Source: Thermoleophilia bacterium (GTDB lineage Bacteria; Actinomycetota; Thermoleophilia; Gaiellales; Gaiellaceae). From it: 5,482 nt of DNA. Below the pieces are notes generated by a model that worked only from the letters and a program-made list of their open reading frames with translations, was not told the origin of the DNA and searched no databases. Positions 4,752 through 5,482 of this stretch are shown here, piece by piece; within the stretch, counting starts at the first letter, position 1, and each line of letters starts with the position of its first letter. The DNA is taken from positions 1 to 5,482 of the forward strand of contig JABFWJ010000393.1 of NCBI GenBank assembly GCA_013362295.1. The letters are read 5' to 3'. Made by a program: the position numbers and the translations under genes.

Positions 4752-5482
4752 CTACTTGACGGTGAGCACGCCCTTCATGCCGGCGGCCGCGTGGCCGGGC
4801 ACCTGGCAGAGGAACGTGTAGGTGCCCCGCTTGAGGATGGCGGTCACGGTCGAGGTGCCACCCTTGCCGACGAGCTTCCCGGCGCCGTGTCCCTCGATCG
4901 CGATGTTGTGCTCGACCGGCGTCGGGTTCGCGAGCGTGATGGTCACCTTCCCTGCGGGCGCCTGCAGGGTCGTGTGGTTGAACGCGACCATCGACTTCGG
5001 ATCGACCTGCAGGTGCAGCGCCGACCCGGCCCCCTTGGGCACCGGAGCGGCGGCGGCGAGCAGAGTGACCTTGGTCGCGACCCGCAGGCGCTGCTTCGCC
5101 GCGCACGAGCCGACGGTCACCCTGGCGCGGGCCCCGGTTTGCAGACCCGTCGAGACCGCGTCGGTCATTCCGACGAACGACGTGCGGCTCGTGAGGCGCA
5201 CGGACACGACCTTTCCTCGGTACAGCCGGCCGAGTGCGCTCGCCTGCGCGACCTTGACGACGAGCGCTGCGCGCGTTGCCTGCTCCACGGTGCCCACGAG
5301 CCGGAACGCGCTGACGCTTCTCGGTGTGCAGGAGACGGCCTTCGCGGCTTTCGCGGGCTTCGGCGCAGCAGCCGGCTGCGCGCCTGCGGTGCTCGTCGCG
5401 CTCGTCGTGGTCGCCGGCGGCGGCGTGAACGCGTTGTCGCACCTGGTGGTCGTGATCGACCAACTCGCCCAGCGCGTACAGC
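4752..5482 (-). CDS. Cupredoxin-domain protein with beta-rich middle domain, N-terminus outside the window
   Basis: The leftward frame is open from the right window edge to TAG at 4752-4754, so 242 residues are visible and the true start is beyond 5482. An in-frame GTG at 5295-5297 could give a 181-residue protein, but the frame upstream of it has no stop and reads as a plausible linker, so the longer protein is preferred. Visible residues 1-19 hold WSITTTRCDNAFT. Residues 20-50 are Pro/Ala/Thr/Lys-rich. Residues 51-142 form a beta-rich domain (VEQATRAALVVKV, LYRGKVVSVRLTS, RVATKVTLLA) that I cannot name with confidence. The C-terminal 90 or so residues are a cupredoxin fold: GKVTITLANPTPVEHNI with H191, then FLCQVPGHAAAGM with C225, H230 and M235. 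This is a complete His-Cys-His-Met type 1 copper set in C-x4-H-x4-M spacing. An exported electron carrier or copper-binding surface protein is likely, but the signal peptide would lie outside the window. Confidence 0.85.
   Translation of the reverse strand, partial: CTRWASWSITTTRCDNAFTPPPATTTSATSTAGAQPAAAPKPAKAAKAVSCTPRSVSAFRLVGTVEQATRAALVVKVAQASALGRLYRGKVVSVRLTSRTSFVGMTDAVSTGLQTGARARVTVGSCAAKQRLRVATKVTLLAAAAPVPKGAGSALHLQVDPKSMVAFNHTTLQAPAGKVTITLANPTPVEHNIAIEGHGAGKLVGKGGTSTVTAILKRGTYTFLCQVPGHAAAGMKGVLTVK

Noticed and set aside
4603..5463. Long minus-strand frame of 286 codons over the copper-protein gene
   Set aside because: Its product is rich in Arg, Gly and Ala without motifs and is a shadow of the cupredoxin frame, which carries the copper ligands.

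Overview
The window looks like chromosomal DNA of a high-GC actinobacterium. Short stretches counted by hand are about 60 to 82% G+C, third codon positions are mostly G or C, GTG starts are frequent, and successive genes overlap by four bases (ATGA/GTGA). The gene types would suit the Thermoleophilia (Solirubrobacterales/Gaiellales) or a relative, but that placement is inference from style and gene content.

Left part (1-2271, + strand): four tightly packed genes read rightward. They are the C-terminal end of a phytoene-desaturase-like (COG1233-type) FAD oxidoreductase, a CoxG-like SRPBCC protein with a C-terminal membrane helix, a short CoxM-like FAD subunit, and a CoxS-like protein with two [2Fe-2S] clusters. 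Each gene overlaps the next by four bases, so they are almost certainly one transcript with coupled translation. M and S subunits normally assemble with a molybdenum-cofactor catalytic L subunit, which is not in this window. The natural reading is a membrane-tethered xanthine-dehydrogenase/CO-dehydrogenase-family hydroxylase whose L subunit lies upstream or elsewhere. The substrate cannot be told from M and S.

Middle part (2272-3938): a 160-bp gap holds no convincing gene. A leftward PLP-dependent decarboxylase of the aromatic-amino-acid (group II, DDC-like) family follows, with its catalytic motifs intact. It converges on the oxidoreductase operon and diverges from the next gene across only 43 bp, where candidate -10 boxes for the two directions overlap. 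The decarboxylase may be read from a leaderless message starting at its GTG.

Right part (3939-5482): a rightward 235-residue protein that I do not recognise has lower overall G+C than its neighbours but a native-looking GC-rich third position. It faces, across a hairpin-rich 105-bp gap, the 3' end of a leftward gene. That gene runs off the right edge of the window and encodes a Pro/Ala/Thr-rich stretch, a beta-rich domain and a C-terminal cupredoxin domain with a complete type 1 copper ligand set.

No tRNA, rRNA, CRISPR array, insertion sequence or phage gene was seen. The most notable points are the L-less M/S/G operon coupled to a COG1233-like flavoprotein, the shortened FAD subunit, the unrecognised protein at 3939-4646, and the multidomain copper protein.
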